A stretch of 64,000 bases of DNA from Bacillus shivajii (GTDB lineage: Bacteria; Bacillota; Bacilli; Bacillales; Salisediminibacteriaceae), in contig NZ_CP084703.1 of assembly GCF_020519665.1 (NCBI RefSeq), positions 3,844,001 through 3,908,000 of the forward strand, read 5' to 3'. The notes beneath the pieces are model-generated. The model saw only the letters and a program-made list of their open reading frames with translations. It had not been told where the DNA came from and searched no databases. This document shows positions 1 through 7,670 of the stretch, piece by piece. A program made the position numbers and the translations under genes. The number at the start of each line of letters is the position of its first letter. The stretch's first letter is position 1.

Positions 1-16
1 GACTCTCTTTCACCTT

Positions 17-1534
17 TTAATTAAATGATTTTCTTTTTGAGCTTTTTAACGAAAACGGTACCTCTTTTAACCAGCTATTAACCGCTTCAATATCTTTTGA
101 GAACACACGATCTTCCTTAATAAATTCACAATGCTCTCTCGCATCTTTTAAAAACTGTTTTGTTGCTGTAGCCATATGGTCACGCCCACGTATATCACAC
201 GCTTGTGTCGCACACATCGTCTCGATCGCAAGAACTCTTCGCGTGTTCGAAATAACTTGATACGCATGTCTGGATCCAATCGTCCCCATGCTGACATGGT
301 CCTCTTGATTAGCTGACGAAGGAATGGAGTCAACACTAGCTGGATGAGCAAGCGTCTTGTTTTCAGAAACGAGTGAAGCAGCCGCATATTGCATGATCAT
401 TGCCCCAGACTGAAGCCCTGGTTCTGGACTTAAAAACGGCGGTAAATCATTTAACTGTGGATTCACTAACCGTTCAATTCGTCGCTCTGAAATATTTGCT
501 AGCTCTGCCATCGCAATTGCGAGAAAATCCATCGCGAATGCAATTGGCTGACCATGGAAATTACCACCTGAAATCACTTTTTCCCCGTTATCAAAAATGA
601 GTGGATTATCTGTTGCCGCGTTCATTTCTATTTCTAATTTTTCTTTTACATACTTTAACGTTTGAATTGTCGCTCCATGCACTTGTGGAATACAACGTAA
701 AGAATACGCATCTTGGACACGGATCTCTCCTTGCTTTGTCGTTAGCTCACTATCAGATAAGTAATTGCGCATTCGCTCAGCAACACCGACTTGCTCCTCA
801 TACCCTCGTGCTAAGTGGATCTCTTCATCAAATGCGTCCATAATGCCTTGCAAACCTTCCATTGTCATCGATGCAATTATTTCCGATTGATAAGTGAGTT
901 TTTCTGCTTCAAGGTAAGCAACGATTCCCATTGCCGTCATCGCTTGCGTTCCGTTAATTAACGCTAACCCTTCCTTGGCTGAAAGAGTGATTGGAAAGAT
1001 CCCTTCCTCCGATAACGCTCTTAACGCAGGAACTCTCTCTCCTTTGTAATGAACGTCACCTTCGCCTATTAATACTAATGCTAAATGCGATAATGGCGCC
1101 AAATCACCGCTTGCCCCTAACGACCCTTGCTGTGGAATGACAGGGTGAATTTTTGCATTAATGAGTTGAAGTAATCGCTCAACGACAATAGTACGAACAC
1201 CAGAGAAACCTTTTAATAACGTGTTTGCTCTAAGTAGTACCATCGCACGTGAAACGACTTCTGGAAAGGGCTCCCCCACCCCACATGCATGTGAGCGAAT
1301 TAAATTTAACTGCAATGACTCGACATCCTCTTTATCGATAAAAACATCACTAAACTTTCCAAACCCAGTTGTAATGCCATAAATGATTTTTTCATCATCA
1401 ACGATCTTATCTACTGTACGTCGGCTTTCCTTTACTTTCTCAAGACTTTCTGCTGATGCAACGACCTCTTCCTTTTGAAAAAGAACACGCTCCACCTCTT
1501 CGAAATTTAATGTTTGACCCGTTAATGTAACCAT
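17..1534 (-). CDS. hutH: Histidine ammonia-lyase (histidase)
   Basis: Catalyses the first step of histidine degradation, deamination of L-histidine to urocanate, in the cytoplasm. The 505-residue length is normal for the family. The Ala-Ser-Gly triad that cyclises into the MIO electrophile is seen at about residues 141-143 within [12 protein letters not shown], and the N-terminal [10 protein letters not shown] motif is present near residue 52. The ATG start is preceded by AGAAGGGAG. It lies downstream of hutP in the same direction, separated by a hairpin terminator. The minus-strand sequence after the stop contains AAAAGGTGAAAG, which looks like a ribosome binding site for a further gene (probably hutU) just off the left edge. 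Identity is very secure. Confidence 0.97.
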   Translation of the reverse strand: MVTLTGQTLNFEEVERVLFQKEEVVASAESLEKVKESRRTVDKIVDDEKIIYGITTGFGKFSDVFIDKEDVESLQLNLIRSHACGVGEPFPEVVSRAMVLLRANTLLKGFSGVRTIVVERLLQLINAKIHPVIPQQGSLGASGDLAPLSHLALVLIGEGDVHYKGERVPALRALSEEGIFPITLSAKEGLALINGTQAMTAMGIVAYLEAEKLTYQSEIIASMTMEGLQGIMDAFDEEIHLARGYEEQVGVAERMRNYLSDSELTTKQGEIRVQDAYSLRCIPQVHGATIQTLKYVKEKLEIEMNAATDNPLIFDNGEKVISGGNFHGQPIAFAMDFLAIAMAELANISERRIERLVNPQLNDLPPFLSPEPGLQSGAMIMQYAAASLVSENKTLAHPASVDSIPSSANQEDHVSMGTIGSRHAYQVISNTRRVLAIETMCATQACDIRGRDHMATATKQFLKDAREHCEFIKEDRVFSKDIEAVNSWLKEVPFSLKSSKRKSFN

Positions 1535-1585
1535 GTTCCCATTCTCCCTTCTTCTACTTCACCCAAATAAAGTGAAAACAACAAA

Positions 1586-1635
1586 AGGGGACTATACCAC
1601 GAAATCTCGATAAGATTTCATTGATATAGCCCCCT
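1586..1635 (-). terminator. Conditional terminator between hutP and hutH (HutP target)
   Basis: Read on the minus strand, AGGGGGCTATA pairs with TATAGTCCCCT, with a second perfect inner stem (GAAATCT/AGATTTC) inside, and a TTTTGTTGTTTT tract follows. It sits exactly where Bacillus subtilis has the HutP-controlled attenuator. HutP bound to histidine and Mg2+ recognises spaced NAG triplets and disrupts this structure; several TAG triplets are visible in and near the stem. The structure is seen; HutP binding is inferred from the family. Confidence 0.85.
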
Positions 1636-1663
1636 AAATCATCTCTAATAACTATGGGCGAAA

Positions 1664-2107
1664 TTATATATGATTGATTCCTAAACCTATCGCTTCATGT
1701 TCGGAGCCTTTAACAGGTGCTCCAATCGTGCCGTACAAAGAAACGGCGATCCATTCTCCTTCAAGCTCATTTTCGTATGTTTGCCCTCGAAGTACCGCAA
1801 AGGTTAATCCAACGGTCCGTAAAACAGAACCAAGTTGTACTTGCCCACGCGTTACACCTTGTAGTGCTTCCATAATGGCGTGGTATAATGCATGCACTTC
1901 CCGATAAACGCCAGTCTGAATAATGCCATTCTTCTTTGCAGCCGTCTCAATTGCTGCGACGACTTTATGAGCATCCATCGAACCAACGTTTCCTGTGCAA
2001 CCTTTCCAACCATTATTCTCTAAGACTGAAAACTGTTGCTCTGAGTCATCACTCAATAATAAAAGGATTGCTGCTCTTCCAATTCTGCGATCTTTACTTA
2101 ATGTCAT
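1664..2107 (-). CDS. hutP: Hut operon antiterminator HutP
   Basis: RNA-binding regulator that, with L-histidine and a divalent metal, lets RNA polymerase read through the terminator ahead of hutH. The 147 residues match the family length. Typical features are the N-terminal [13 protein letters not shown] stretch and the C-terminal half ending in [14 protein letters not shown], where family metal- and histidine-binding histidines lie. It is the first gene of the hut operon; the hutH start is 129 bases downstream, across the conditional terminator. Expression should respond to histidine through HutP itself and to preferred carbon through a possible cre at the promoter. Confidence 0.95.
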   Translation of the reverse strand: MTLSKDRRIGRAAILLLLSDDSEQQFSVLENNGWKGCTGNVGSMDAHKVVAAIETAAKKNGIIQTGVYREVHALYHAIMEALQGVTRGQVQLGSVLRTVGLTFAVLRGQTYENELEGEWIAVSLYGTIGAPVKGSEHEAIGLGINHI

Positions 2108-2159
2108 AACAACAACTCTTTCTATAATTTTCCTAATCTAACAACTATTATCTATTTTA

Positions 2160-2188
2160 AGTGTAAGCGCTTCACACTACCAAGTCAA
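2160..2188 (-). promoter_or_regulatory. hutP promoter with overlapping AAGCGCTT palindrome (cre-like)
   Basis: On the minus strand TTGACT (2183-2188) and TACACT (2160-2165) are separated by 17 bases. The spacer and -10 overlap a near-palindrome, GTGTAAGCGCTTCACAC on the plus strand (2161-2177), built on the AAGCGCTT core bound by CcpA/LacI-family proteins. It departs from the strict cre consensus by an apparent one-base shift in one half, so CcpA control is only likely. hut operons are known to be catabolite repressed. Confidence 0.55.
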
Positions 2189-2250
2189 TTGGTTTACTGA
2201 ATTATTTTAATTTTTTAATATTTGTCCACGTATGTTTAACGCAGTGTGTC

Positions 2251-2293
2251 ATCCATAAAATTCCAGGTGTTTGGCACCTGGAATTTTATGGAT
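2251..2293. repeat. Perfect 19-bp inverted repeat with CCAGGTG/CACCTGG core
   Basis: The arms 2251-2269 and 2275-2293 are exact reverse complements around a 5-base loop. The core CCAGGTG...CACCTGG resembles the hairpin core of the dispersed repeat family seen elsewhere in the window (5987-6013 and the copies ending GGCACC). It lies between the start region of hutP and the 3' end of the M42 peptidase. On the plus strand a T-rich stretch follows, but no plus-strand gene precedes it, so a terminator role is doubtful. Confidence 0.75.
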
Positions 2294-2313
2294 TTTGATA
2301 GCTTTTCATTTTT

Positions 2314-3357
2314 TTACATTTCCGCGAAGAGGTAATGATAAAGTAGTTTTGTCGTGTTGTCGATTGAATCCATATGTGTACGCTCGAATGCATGAGACGA
2401 GTCAATGCCAGGACCGATGAGTCCATGCACGATATCGTTTCCAGAGCGAATTGCTGCTGATGCATCAGACCCATAATACGGATACATATCTATTTTATAG
2501 CCAATGTCATGTTGCTTAGCGAGTTCAACTAATTTTTTTCTGAGTTCGTAATTGTACGGCCCGCTTGCATCCTTTGCACAAATAGACACCGTGTATTCAT
2601 CTGTCGCTTGGCCATCACCCATTGCCCCCATATCAACAGCTAGATATTCGACGGTTTCCGGAGTAATATTTGAGTTTCCACCGTAACCAATTTCCTCGTT
2701 ATTTGAAATCAAGAAGTGCGTCGTATAAGGAAGCTCAAGCTTGTCTTCTTGCACCTGCTTCATTAGTTGAAGGAGAATGCCGACACTTGCTTTATCATCA
2801 AGATGACGCGATTTTATGTAACCATTCGGAAGTACTTTTACGCGAGGATCAAAAGAAACAAAGTCACCGACTTCAATCCCTCGTTCACGAACGTCGTCTG
2901 CACTATGGACTTTTTCATCAATTCTAACTTCCACATTTGCTTGATTGCGCTCCGCTTTACCAGCATCTTTATAAACGTGTACGGACGTTTGATGCATTAA
3001 AATGGTTCCACTATATTTTTCCCCAGCAGCTGTTTCGATTTCGCAGTACTCACCTTCAATCGAGTTGTATTTAAACCCACCGATGAGATCAAGCTTCAAG
3101 CGACCGCTCGGCTTAATTTCCTTCACCATCGCCCCAAGCGTATCAACGTGCGCAGTTAACATGCGATGTTGTGAATCGTCTTTACCTGGAAGCGTTGCAA
3201 TCAATCCACCTTTACGATTACGCTTCGTTTCAATGTTTGATTTCGCTAAAAACTGTTCGACAAATGTAATCACTTCATTTGTATTTCCTGAAGGGCTCGG
3301 AATGGATACTAAATCTTTAATAACGTTAACGGTTTCTTGAGTGTTTGGGTAAGTCAA
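2314..3357 (-). CDS. M42 family metallo-aminopeptidase (FrvX/YsdC-like)
   Basis: Cytoplasmic di-metal aminopeptidase of the M42 (deblocking/glutamyl aminopeptidase-like) family, trimming N-terminal residues from peptides. The 347-residue length is typical. Visible metal and catalytic motifs are LTAHVDTLGAMV (about residue 68), LDDKASVGILL (the bridging Asp, near residue 180), NNEEIGYGG (catalytic Glu pair, near 215), VDMGAMGDG, and the C-terminal GIDSSHAFERTH with the last metal His. The start is TTG, supported by GAGGAGGAG six bases upstream. It is divergent from the arginine-deiminase-family gene. The natural substrate cannot be told from sequence. Confidence 0.93.
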   Translation of the reverse strand: MTYPNTQETVNVIKDLVSIPSPSGNTNEVITFVEQFLAKSNIETKRNRKGGLIATLPGKDDSQHRMLTAHVDTLGAMVKEIKPSGRLKLDLIGGFKYNSIEGEYCEIETAAGEKYSGTILMHQTSVHVYKDAGKAERNQANVEVRIDEKVHSADDVRERGIEVGDFVSFDPRVKVLPNGYIKSRHLDDKASVGILLQLMKQVQEDKLELPYTTHFLISNNEEIGYGGNSNITPETVEYLAVDMGAMGDGQATDEYTVSICAKDASGPYNYELRKKLVELAKQHDIGYKIDMYPYYGSDASAAIRSGNDIVHGLIGPGIDSSHAFERTHMDSIDNTTKLLYHYLFAEM

Positions 3358-3433
3358 TTTTTCTCCTCCTCATAGTTTCGAAATATTTTCACTTTTTTCA
3401 TTATAACGTGTTAAAGTGGAAGAAAAAAGAAAA

Positions 3434-3472
3434 GGTTCCGGCACTTGCTCTTATAAAAATAATATTGGAACC
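3434..3472 (+). promoter_or_regulatory. Leader inverted repeat before the arginine-deiminase-family gene
   Basis: GGTTCC (3434-3439) and GGAACC (3467-3472) form an inverted repeat in the untranslated leader, ending 19 bases before the ATG. The stem is only 6 bp with a long AT-rich loop, so it may be an operator or chance. No U-tract follows. Confidence 0.25.
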
Positions 3473-3491
3473 GCAAATTGGAGGGGAAAAC

Positions 3492-4451
3492 ATGTCTACA
3501 AACACAAAAGTGAAAGTACAAGGAGAACGCTGGTTTCCATCCGAACAAACTTTTTCAGACGAAATAAAGGAATTATGGGGAGACTGGTATTGTGACTCAG
3601 AAGTCGGCAAATTGCGAGCTGTCCTCATGCACCGTCCCGGACAAGAGATTGAAGGCATTACGGAGGATAATTTCGAGAAGTACCGCTTTAGAGCGCCAAT
3701 CAATCCAAGTCGTGCCAGACAACAGCAAGATGCTTTAGCTGACGTATACCGTGCTCACGGTGTCGACGTTTATTACGTGAACGATCAACGAACGGATCGA
3801 CCAAACGCGATGTTTATGCGCGATTTAATGTTTATGACCCCAGAAGGTGCAATTGTTTGCCGTCCTGCGATTCCTTCAAGGCGCGGTGAGGAAAAAGCGG
3901 TCGCGAAAACATTAGCATCACTAGGCGTACCAATTATTAAAACGATAAATGGTGATGGTTATTTTGAAGGTGCAAGCGCGATGTGGGTAGACCGTGACAC
4001 CGTCATTATCGGTACCGGTAGCCGCACAAATGAGTCTGGAGCGAACCAAGTCGAAGCTGAACTACGTAACATCGGGGTGAAAAATATAATCCGTACGCAA
4101 ATCCCGTACGGCTCAATTCATTTAGATGGATACATGAATATGGCTGATAAAAACAAGTTAGTTGTCTTCCCATGGCACGTCACATACGATTGCGCAAAAC
4201 AATTGTTAGATCTCGGCATCGAATTAATAGAGTTAACAAATATCGATGAGTTAAAACAAGGCATGGGCATGAACTTCGTCGCACTTGAACCAGGTAAAGT
4301 CGTCTCACCTACTGGTTGTCCTGAAACGAAATCCCTCCTCGAAAGTCATGGGATCGAAGTCATTGAAGTGGAATTGGATGAAATTATGAATGGCTGGGGT
4401 GCCGTCCATTGTATGACAGGATTTTTAAAGCGTGATCCGATAAATCGTTAA
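3492..4451 (+). CDS. Arginine deiminase / dimethylarginine dimethylaminohydrolase family protein
   Basis: Member of the guanidino-modifying (pentein) superfamily, acting on arginine or methylated/substituted guanidines by a covalent Cys mechanism. The ATG at 3492 is chosen because GGAGGGG lies seven bases upstream; an earlier in-frame start would add 49 low-quality residues. The 319-residue product shows FMRDLMFM (substrate-binding Asp), the central SIHLDGYMNM (catalytic His and Asp), and the C-terminal GWGAVHCMTG with the nucleophilic Cys. All three catalytic positions are therefore kept. It stands alone with its own terminator. Exact substrate (arginine, dimethylarginine, agmatine-type) is not decidable here. 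Confidence 0.88.
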   Translation: MSTNTKVKVQGERWFPSEQTFSDEIKELWGDWYCDSEVGKLRAVLMHRPGQEIEGITEDNFEKYRFRAPINPSRARQQQDALADVYRAHGVDVYYVNDQRTDRPNAMFMRDLMFMTPEGAIVCRPAIPSRRGEEKAVAKTLASLGVPIIKTINGDGYFEGASAMWVDRDTVIIGTGSRTNESGANQVEAELRNIGVKNIIRTQIPYGSIHLDGYMNMADKNKLVVFPWHVTYDCAKQLLDLGIELIELTNIDELKQGMGMNFVALEPGKVVSPTGCPETKSLLESHGIEVIEVELDEIMNGWGAVHCMTGFLKRDPINR

Positions 4452-4481
4452 GCATGGCTAAGCTTGATAAATATCATTTGG

Positions 4482-4525
4482 AACCGCCGAAACCGCGATT
4501 AGGGGCGTGATCGGCGGTTTTGTTT
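4482..4525 (+). terminator. Rho-independent terminator
   Basis: AACCGCCGA (4482-4490) pairs exactly with TCGGCGGTT (4511-4519), followed by TTGTTTTGG. It begins 30 bases after the stop of the arginine-deiminase-family gene. Confidence 0.85.
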
Positions 4526-4603
4526 TGGGTGCGGTGGTTTGTTGTATTTTTATTCATTATCGATTGCTTTATATTCGGTTTTTCTCGTGTTTATTCATGA
4601 ATT

Positions 4604-4717
4604 GAGTCATACCAATTTGAGTCTGACTCACCTGACCCGGAGTCAATTATGTACGACTCAAACTCCGAGTCTATGGTAGTAATCAGGAGAAATCATGAGG
4701 TCAGACGATCAGACCTC
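4604..4717. other. Cluster of GAGTC/GACTC palindromes in a gene-free gap
   Basis: The gap 4526-4790 holds no credible gene. Within it GAGTC or GACTC occurs six times in about 70 bases, including the exact 13-base palindrome TGAGTCTGACTCA (4618-4630) and ACTCCGAGT (4662-4670). A further inverted repeat, GAGGTC (4697-4702)/GACCTC (4712-4717), follows. No function is recognised; multiple operator copies or the remains of a hairpin element are possible. Confidence 0.4.
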
Positions 4718-4790
4718 GTCACACTCTCCCTCTCACAAAGGACAACCACTAGATCCTAAAATCCACGGACTGTATAACCCTGTATACAAA

Positions 4791-4855
4791 AAAACAACTA
4801 GCCCCCCCCCGCCGGTTGTCCGTGATTCGACATATTTCGAGAAGTGACAGGCACC
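4791..4855. repeat. Dispersed composite repeat, copy B
   Basis: A small hairpin (ACAAC/GTTGT around a C-rich loop with nine consecutive C) is followed by the conserved segment TTCGACATATTTCG plus GAAGTGACAGGCACC (4826-4855). The conserved segment ends directly against the stop codon of the polysaccharide deacetylase. The same two-part layout recurs at 6420-6495, 10078-10147 and 14613-14685. Confidence 0.8.
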
Positions 4856-5884
4856 TTACCGGTTTGCGATCCCTTCTTCAATCATTTTGTTTAACTCTTC
4901 TTCTGTAATATCTCGGAATGTACGGAACTCGTATCCTTCTTCTTTATAAAACTCGATCACATCTGGCAAAATTTCGGCTGTTGCTTCGTTTCGAGCCGTA
5001 TCATGGAAAAGAGGCACGACAATATTTTTTCCCGCAGATTGAGCTTTAATCTGATTCAGCATTTTCTCAGGCTGGTCGTAGATGTCGCTTGCATCCCCTG
5101 AAGAAACGTTCCAATCGATATAATGGTAGCCTCGCTCCTTGATGTCTTCCGTTAATGCTGGCATGAACTGCTCGCCTCCGTAGTTGAAAGAACTGTGGTT
5201 TGCGGAACCTCCAGGAAAACGAAGAATCTCTGGCGCTTCAAAACCTAGCACATCTTCATACGCTTGTTCTGCTAATTGTAAGTCATGATAAAACGTGTCA
5301 AAACTCTCGTAAATTGAGTATTTGTGTGTGTAAGAGTGCGTCAAAATCATATTTCCTTCTTCGTACGTACGACGCGTTGTTTCAGGATTGGCTTCCATCC
5401 TTTTACCGATCGTAAAAAATGTCGCATTCACATCATATTCATTCAGTGTATCAAGAATTTGTGGAGTTAATGCTGTTGGACCGTCGTCGAAAGTTAAATA
5501 CACTGTCTTTGAGCCATCTGGTTCAGGGTAAGTTGCTGACTCGTCGTTACTTTCACCCGAACCTGAAGAATTTTCTTCACGACCCTTCTCGTTTTCAAGC
5601 TCATCTATTTTGTCTTCTAATTCAACAATCGTTTCTTGTAAATCAGTTATTTTTCCTTGTTTATCATTTAGTTTATTTTCAAGCATCTCGTTTTCTTCAT
5701 GAAGTCTATCTATCTTTGAAACTCGCTCCTCAAGCTCTTTTACAGCTAAGTGGGAAGCTTGTAACTCCTGTTCTAGCGCTTCAACCTCGCCATTCTCACC
5801 AGCGAAGCCGATCCAATATGTTGAACCTAGCAATGCAAAAACGAAGATCATTGCTGATGTTATTTTTATAAAACGATTTCTCAT
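4856..5884 (-). CDS. Polysaccharide deacetylase (NodB domain) with N-terminal coiled coil
   Basis: Predicted membrane-anchored or secreted carbohydrate esterase 4 enzyme removing acetyl groups from cell-wall or other N-acetylated glycans. From the chosen ATG (AAAGGGGAA nine bases upstream) the protein is 342 residues. It has a hydrophobic segment at about residues 9-28, then a heptad-rich Glu/Lys/Leu coiled coil at about 33-100, an acidic Ser/Gly linker, and the NodB domain. NodB motifs seen are TFDDGP (catalytic Asp and metal Asp), HSYTH (metal His pair), RFPGGS, DWNVSSGDA and LFHDT. All metal ligands are present. The stop abuts a dispersed repeat. Substrate unknown; peptidoglycan is the usual one in Bacillus. 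Confidence 0.92.
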   Translation of the reverse strand: MRNRFIKITSAMIFVFALLGSTYWIGFAGENGEVEALEQELQASHLAVKELEERVSKIDRLHEENEMLENKLNDKQGKITDLQETIVELEDKIDELENEKGREENSSGSGESNDESATYPEPDGSKTVYLTFDDGPTALTPQILDTLNEYDVNATFFTIGKRMEANPETTRRTYEEGNMILTHSYTHKYSIYESFDTFYHDLQLAEQAYEDVLGFEAPEILRFPGGSANHSSFNYGGEQFMPALTEDIKERGYHYIDWNVSSGDASDIYDQPEKMLNQIKAQSAGKNIVVPLFHDTARNEATAEILPDVIEFYKEEGYEFRTFRDITEEELNKMIEEGIANR

Positions 5885-5986
5885 GATAGTTATTCCCCTT
5901 TCATACTTTCTACACAATTAGACGGTATGAAACAACACCACGTTGCACAAAATAACAAAACCGGACAAGTTTAATCGGTGGAAGTT

Positions 5987-6013
5987 ATTTCCAGGTGCCA
6001 GGTACCTGGAAAT
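5987..6013. repeat. Hairpin ATTTCCAGGT/ACCTGGAAAT
   Basis: Ten-base arms are exact reverse complements around the 7-base spacer GCCAGGT. The CCAGGTGCCAGG core links it to the hairpin at 2251-2293 and to the AGGTGCCAGGCACCT core of the dispersed repeats. Confidence 0.7.
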
Positions 6014-6074
6014 GAATTGGAAAAATAAACAACGTAAGTGAAGTAGAAATCATGATGACAAGGAGTTTGATGAT

Positions 6075-6206
6075 ATGAAAAAGATTAGTCTTGTTTTGCT
6101 GATGGTTATATTCATTGTTACGGGGTGCTCGATCCCAGAGGTACAGAAACCTGATGGTGACGGGAACTTTTATATTCAAAAGGTGGAAGATGATCCCAAT
6201 AATTAA
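6075..6206 (+). CDS. Small predicted lipoprotein (43 aa)
   Basis: A short gene with AAGGAG nine bases before the ATG. The product starts MKKISLVLLMVIFIV, a charged then hydrophobic signal peptide, and has the lipobox VTGC with Cys at residue 18. Cleavage and lipidation would leave a 26-residue Asp/Pro-rich tail on the outer membrane face, ending KVEDDPNN. No family is recognised. It stands alone on the plus strand between the deacetylase and the oxidoreductase operon. The ribosome binding site plus a good lipobox make it credible in spite of its size. Confidence 0.6.
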   Translation: MKKISLVLLMVIFIVTGCSIPEVQKPDGDGNFYIQKVEDDPNN

Positions 6207-6641
6207 AGGTCCATTAATCGATTGAGTGCATTGTTGTGTAAATAAAATAACCTTTGCTTCAATACATTTAACTTTCCAACTAATACAAATAACTTTTGCT
6301 TCAATACATTCTTTCGTATCAAAAACTTTGCACTCCGCCTCCACTTCCCACCTAAAACATTCAAAGATATGAACAATGCTCACATCCAGTAACCTCTCCT
6401 TCATGTATAATCCTGTATACCAAACAAAAAGCAACCAGCCACATCGGCCAGTGCTCGTGATTCGACATATTTCGGGAGGTGCCAGGCACCTGGAAGAATC
6501 TTCTGATTTTTGCCTTTTTTAAGACTTTGTGAACGACTCATAGTGGCAAACTCGCTAAAACCGTTGAAACAAAGCCATTTGTACATGATGAGCAATTTCT
6601 TCCCATTACCACCGTCAAAATAATGATAAAACCGCACACCG
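6207..6641. other. Gene-free gap with dispersed repeat
   Basis: No credible gene is seen. It contains composite repeat copy C (6420-6495) and ends in the promoter of the oxidoreductase operon. The minus-strand open frames here read straight through the repeat and have no convincing start signals. Confidence 0.5.
6420..6495. repeat. Dispersed composite repeat, copy C
   Basis: A GC-rich weak hairpin (around CCAGCCACATCGGCC) is followed by GATTCGACATATTTCG and the perfect inverted repeat AGGTGCCAGGCACCT (6478-6492). Similarity to copy B extends upstream to the shared CCTGTATAC near 6413 and 4780, so the unit is about 80 bases long. Confidence 0.8.
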
Positions 6642-6670
6642 TTGTAAGCGTTTTCACCCAAAAGTATAAT
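6642..6670 (+). promoter_or_regulatory. Promoter with perfect cre for the 2-oxoacid oxidoreductase operon
   Basis: TTGTAA (6642-6647) and TATAAT (6665-6670) are spaced by 17 bases. TGTAAGCGTTTTCA (6643-6656) fits the CcpA cre consensus TGWAARCGNTWTCA at every position and overlaps the -35 and spacer. Binding there should block transcription on preferred sugars. Confidence 0.8.
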
Positions 6671-6698
6671 AAAAATAGGGAGAGGGGGTTTGAAAGTT

Positions 6699-7385
6699 AT
6701 GACAAGAAAACTCATCATCATTACAGGACATTTTGGAAGCGGAAAAACAGAACTTGCACTTCATACAGCGTCCCAATTGAAGCAGCAGTCTGACTTACCT
6801 GTATCCTTGTGCGACATCGATGTTGTCAATCCATATTTCAGATCAAGAGATTATGAGAAACAGTTATTAGATAAAGAGATTCACTTAGTGGCACCACGAG
6901 GGGACCTTATCCAAGCTGATTTACCAATTGTCACGGGAGAAGTTTCGACCGTCATTGAAGACCAATCGAGACACGTGATCATTGATGTTGGCGGCGATAA
7001 AGATGGTGCACTAGCACTCGGTCAATTTTCAACACTTCTAGCTAATCAACCGTATGAATTTTGGTTTGTATCAAATGCAAACAGGCCATATGTTTCAACG
7101 GTCACTGGAATTAAAAACACCATTAACGAAATTGAACAAACAGCTCGGTTGAAAGTAACCGGACTTATAAACAATACTCACTTAGGCGATGAAACATTTG
7201 GGGCAGATGAAGTGATCAAAGGGGAAAAATTAGCGCTCGAAGCTGAAGAAAAACTTCATATTCCTTACATGTTTTCATTTATATCATCAAAATCATGGAA
7301 CCACTGGGAGTTTGAAGGAATCCAACCACCATTAAAAAACGTTGAAGTATTTAACCGAAGACTGCAAACACCTTGGACCATGTAA
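6699..7385 (+). CDS. MinD/CobQ-type P-loop ATPase of the oxidoreductase operon
   Basis: Predicted cytoplasmic nucleotide-binding protein of the CobQ/CobB/MinD/ParA fold, 228 residues. The Walker A motif GHFGSGKTE is near residue 10, a switch-like CDIDVVNPYFRSRDY segment follows at about 43, and the Walker B-like HVIIDVGGDKDG lies near 90. ATG at 6699 is preferred to the TTG nine bases earlier because AGAGGGGG is then correctly spaced. It is the first gene of the operon, 16 bases ahead of the ferredoxin. A role in maturation or cofactor loading of the oxidoreductase is inference from position only. Confidence 0.85.
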   Translation: MTRKLIIITGHFGSGKTELALHTASQLKQQSDLPVSLCDIDVVNPYFRSRDYEKQLLDKEIHLVAPRGDLIQADLPIVTGEVSTVIEDQSRHVIIDVGGDKDGALALGQFSTLLANQPYEFWFVSNANRPYVSTVTGIKNTINEIEQTARLKVTGLINNTHLGDETFGADEVIKGEKLALEAEEKLHIPYMFSFISSKSWNHWEFEGIQPPLKNVEVFNRRLQTPWTM

Positions 7386-7401
7386 GAGGGGGAATCTACT
7401 G

Positions 7402-7629
7402 ATGAGGGTTTATTTTGAAGAAGATTATTGTAAAGGGTGCAGCTTATGTATTTCTGTCTGTCCACAAGAAATTATTCACTTAGCAGATCGCATGAATAAC
7501 AAAGGGTATAGACCTACCGAAGTACTTGAACAGGACAAATGCACAAGCTGTACAGCTTGCGCAAGAATTTGCCCTGATGCTGTCATCACCGTTTATCGAC
7601 CAGAAAAGAAAAAAAAGAAGGCATCTTAA
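7402..7629 (+). CDS. 2x[4Fe-4S] ferredoxin subunit of 2-oxoacid:acceptor oxidoreductase (delta)
   Basis: Electron-transfer subunit of 75 residues with two classic cluster motifs, CKGCSLCISVCP (about residues 10-21) and CTSCTACARICP (about 47-58), so it should carry two [4Fe-4S] clusters. The C-terminus is a lysine run (KKKKK). ATG at 7402 follows AGAGGGGG at good spacing; a longer reading would overlap the ATPase gene. It precedes the alpha subunit by 41 bases. Confidence 0.93.
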   Translation: MRVYFEEDYCKGCSLCISVCPQEIIHLADRMNNKGYRPTEVLEQDKCTSCTACARICPDAVITVYRPEKKKKKAS

Positions 7630-7670
7630 AGAAACGCGCAAGACCTTAAACGATAAAGGGGAGAAAATCA

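Noticed and set aside
4802-4810. Run of nine C as a phase-variation tract
   Set aside because: It lies in the loop of a hairpin between genes, not in a coding frame or promoter spacer.
5419-5871. Long plus-strand open frame opposite the polysaccharide deacetylase
   Set aside because: It is the antisense shadow of the coiled-coil part, with no ribosome binding site or recognisable domain.
5985-6721. Two minus-strand open frames in the gap before the oxidoreductase operon
   Set aside because: They lack start signals, read through dispersed repeats and oppose the small lipoprotein and the operon promoter.
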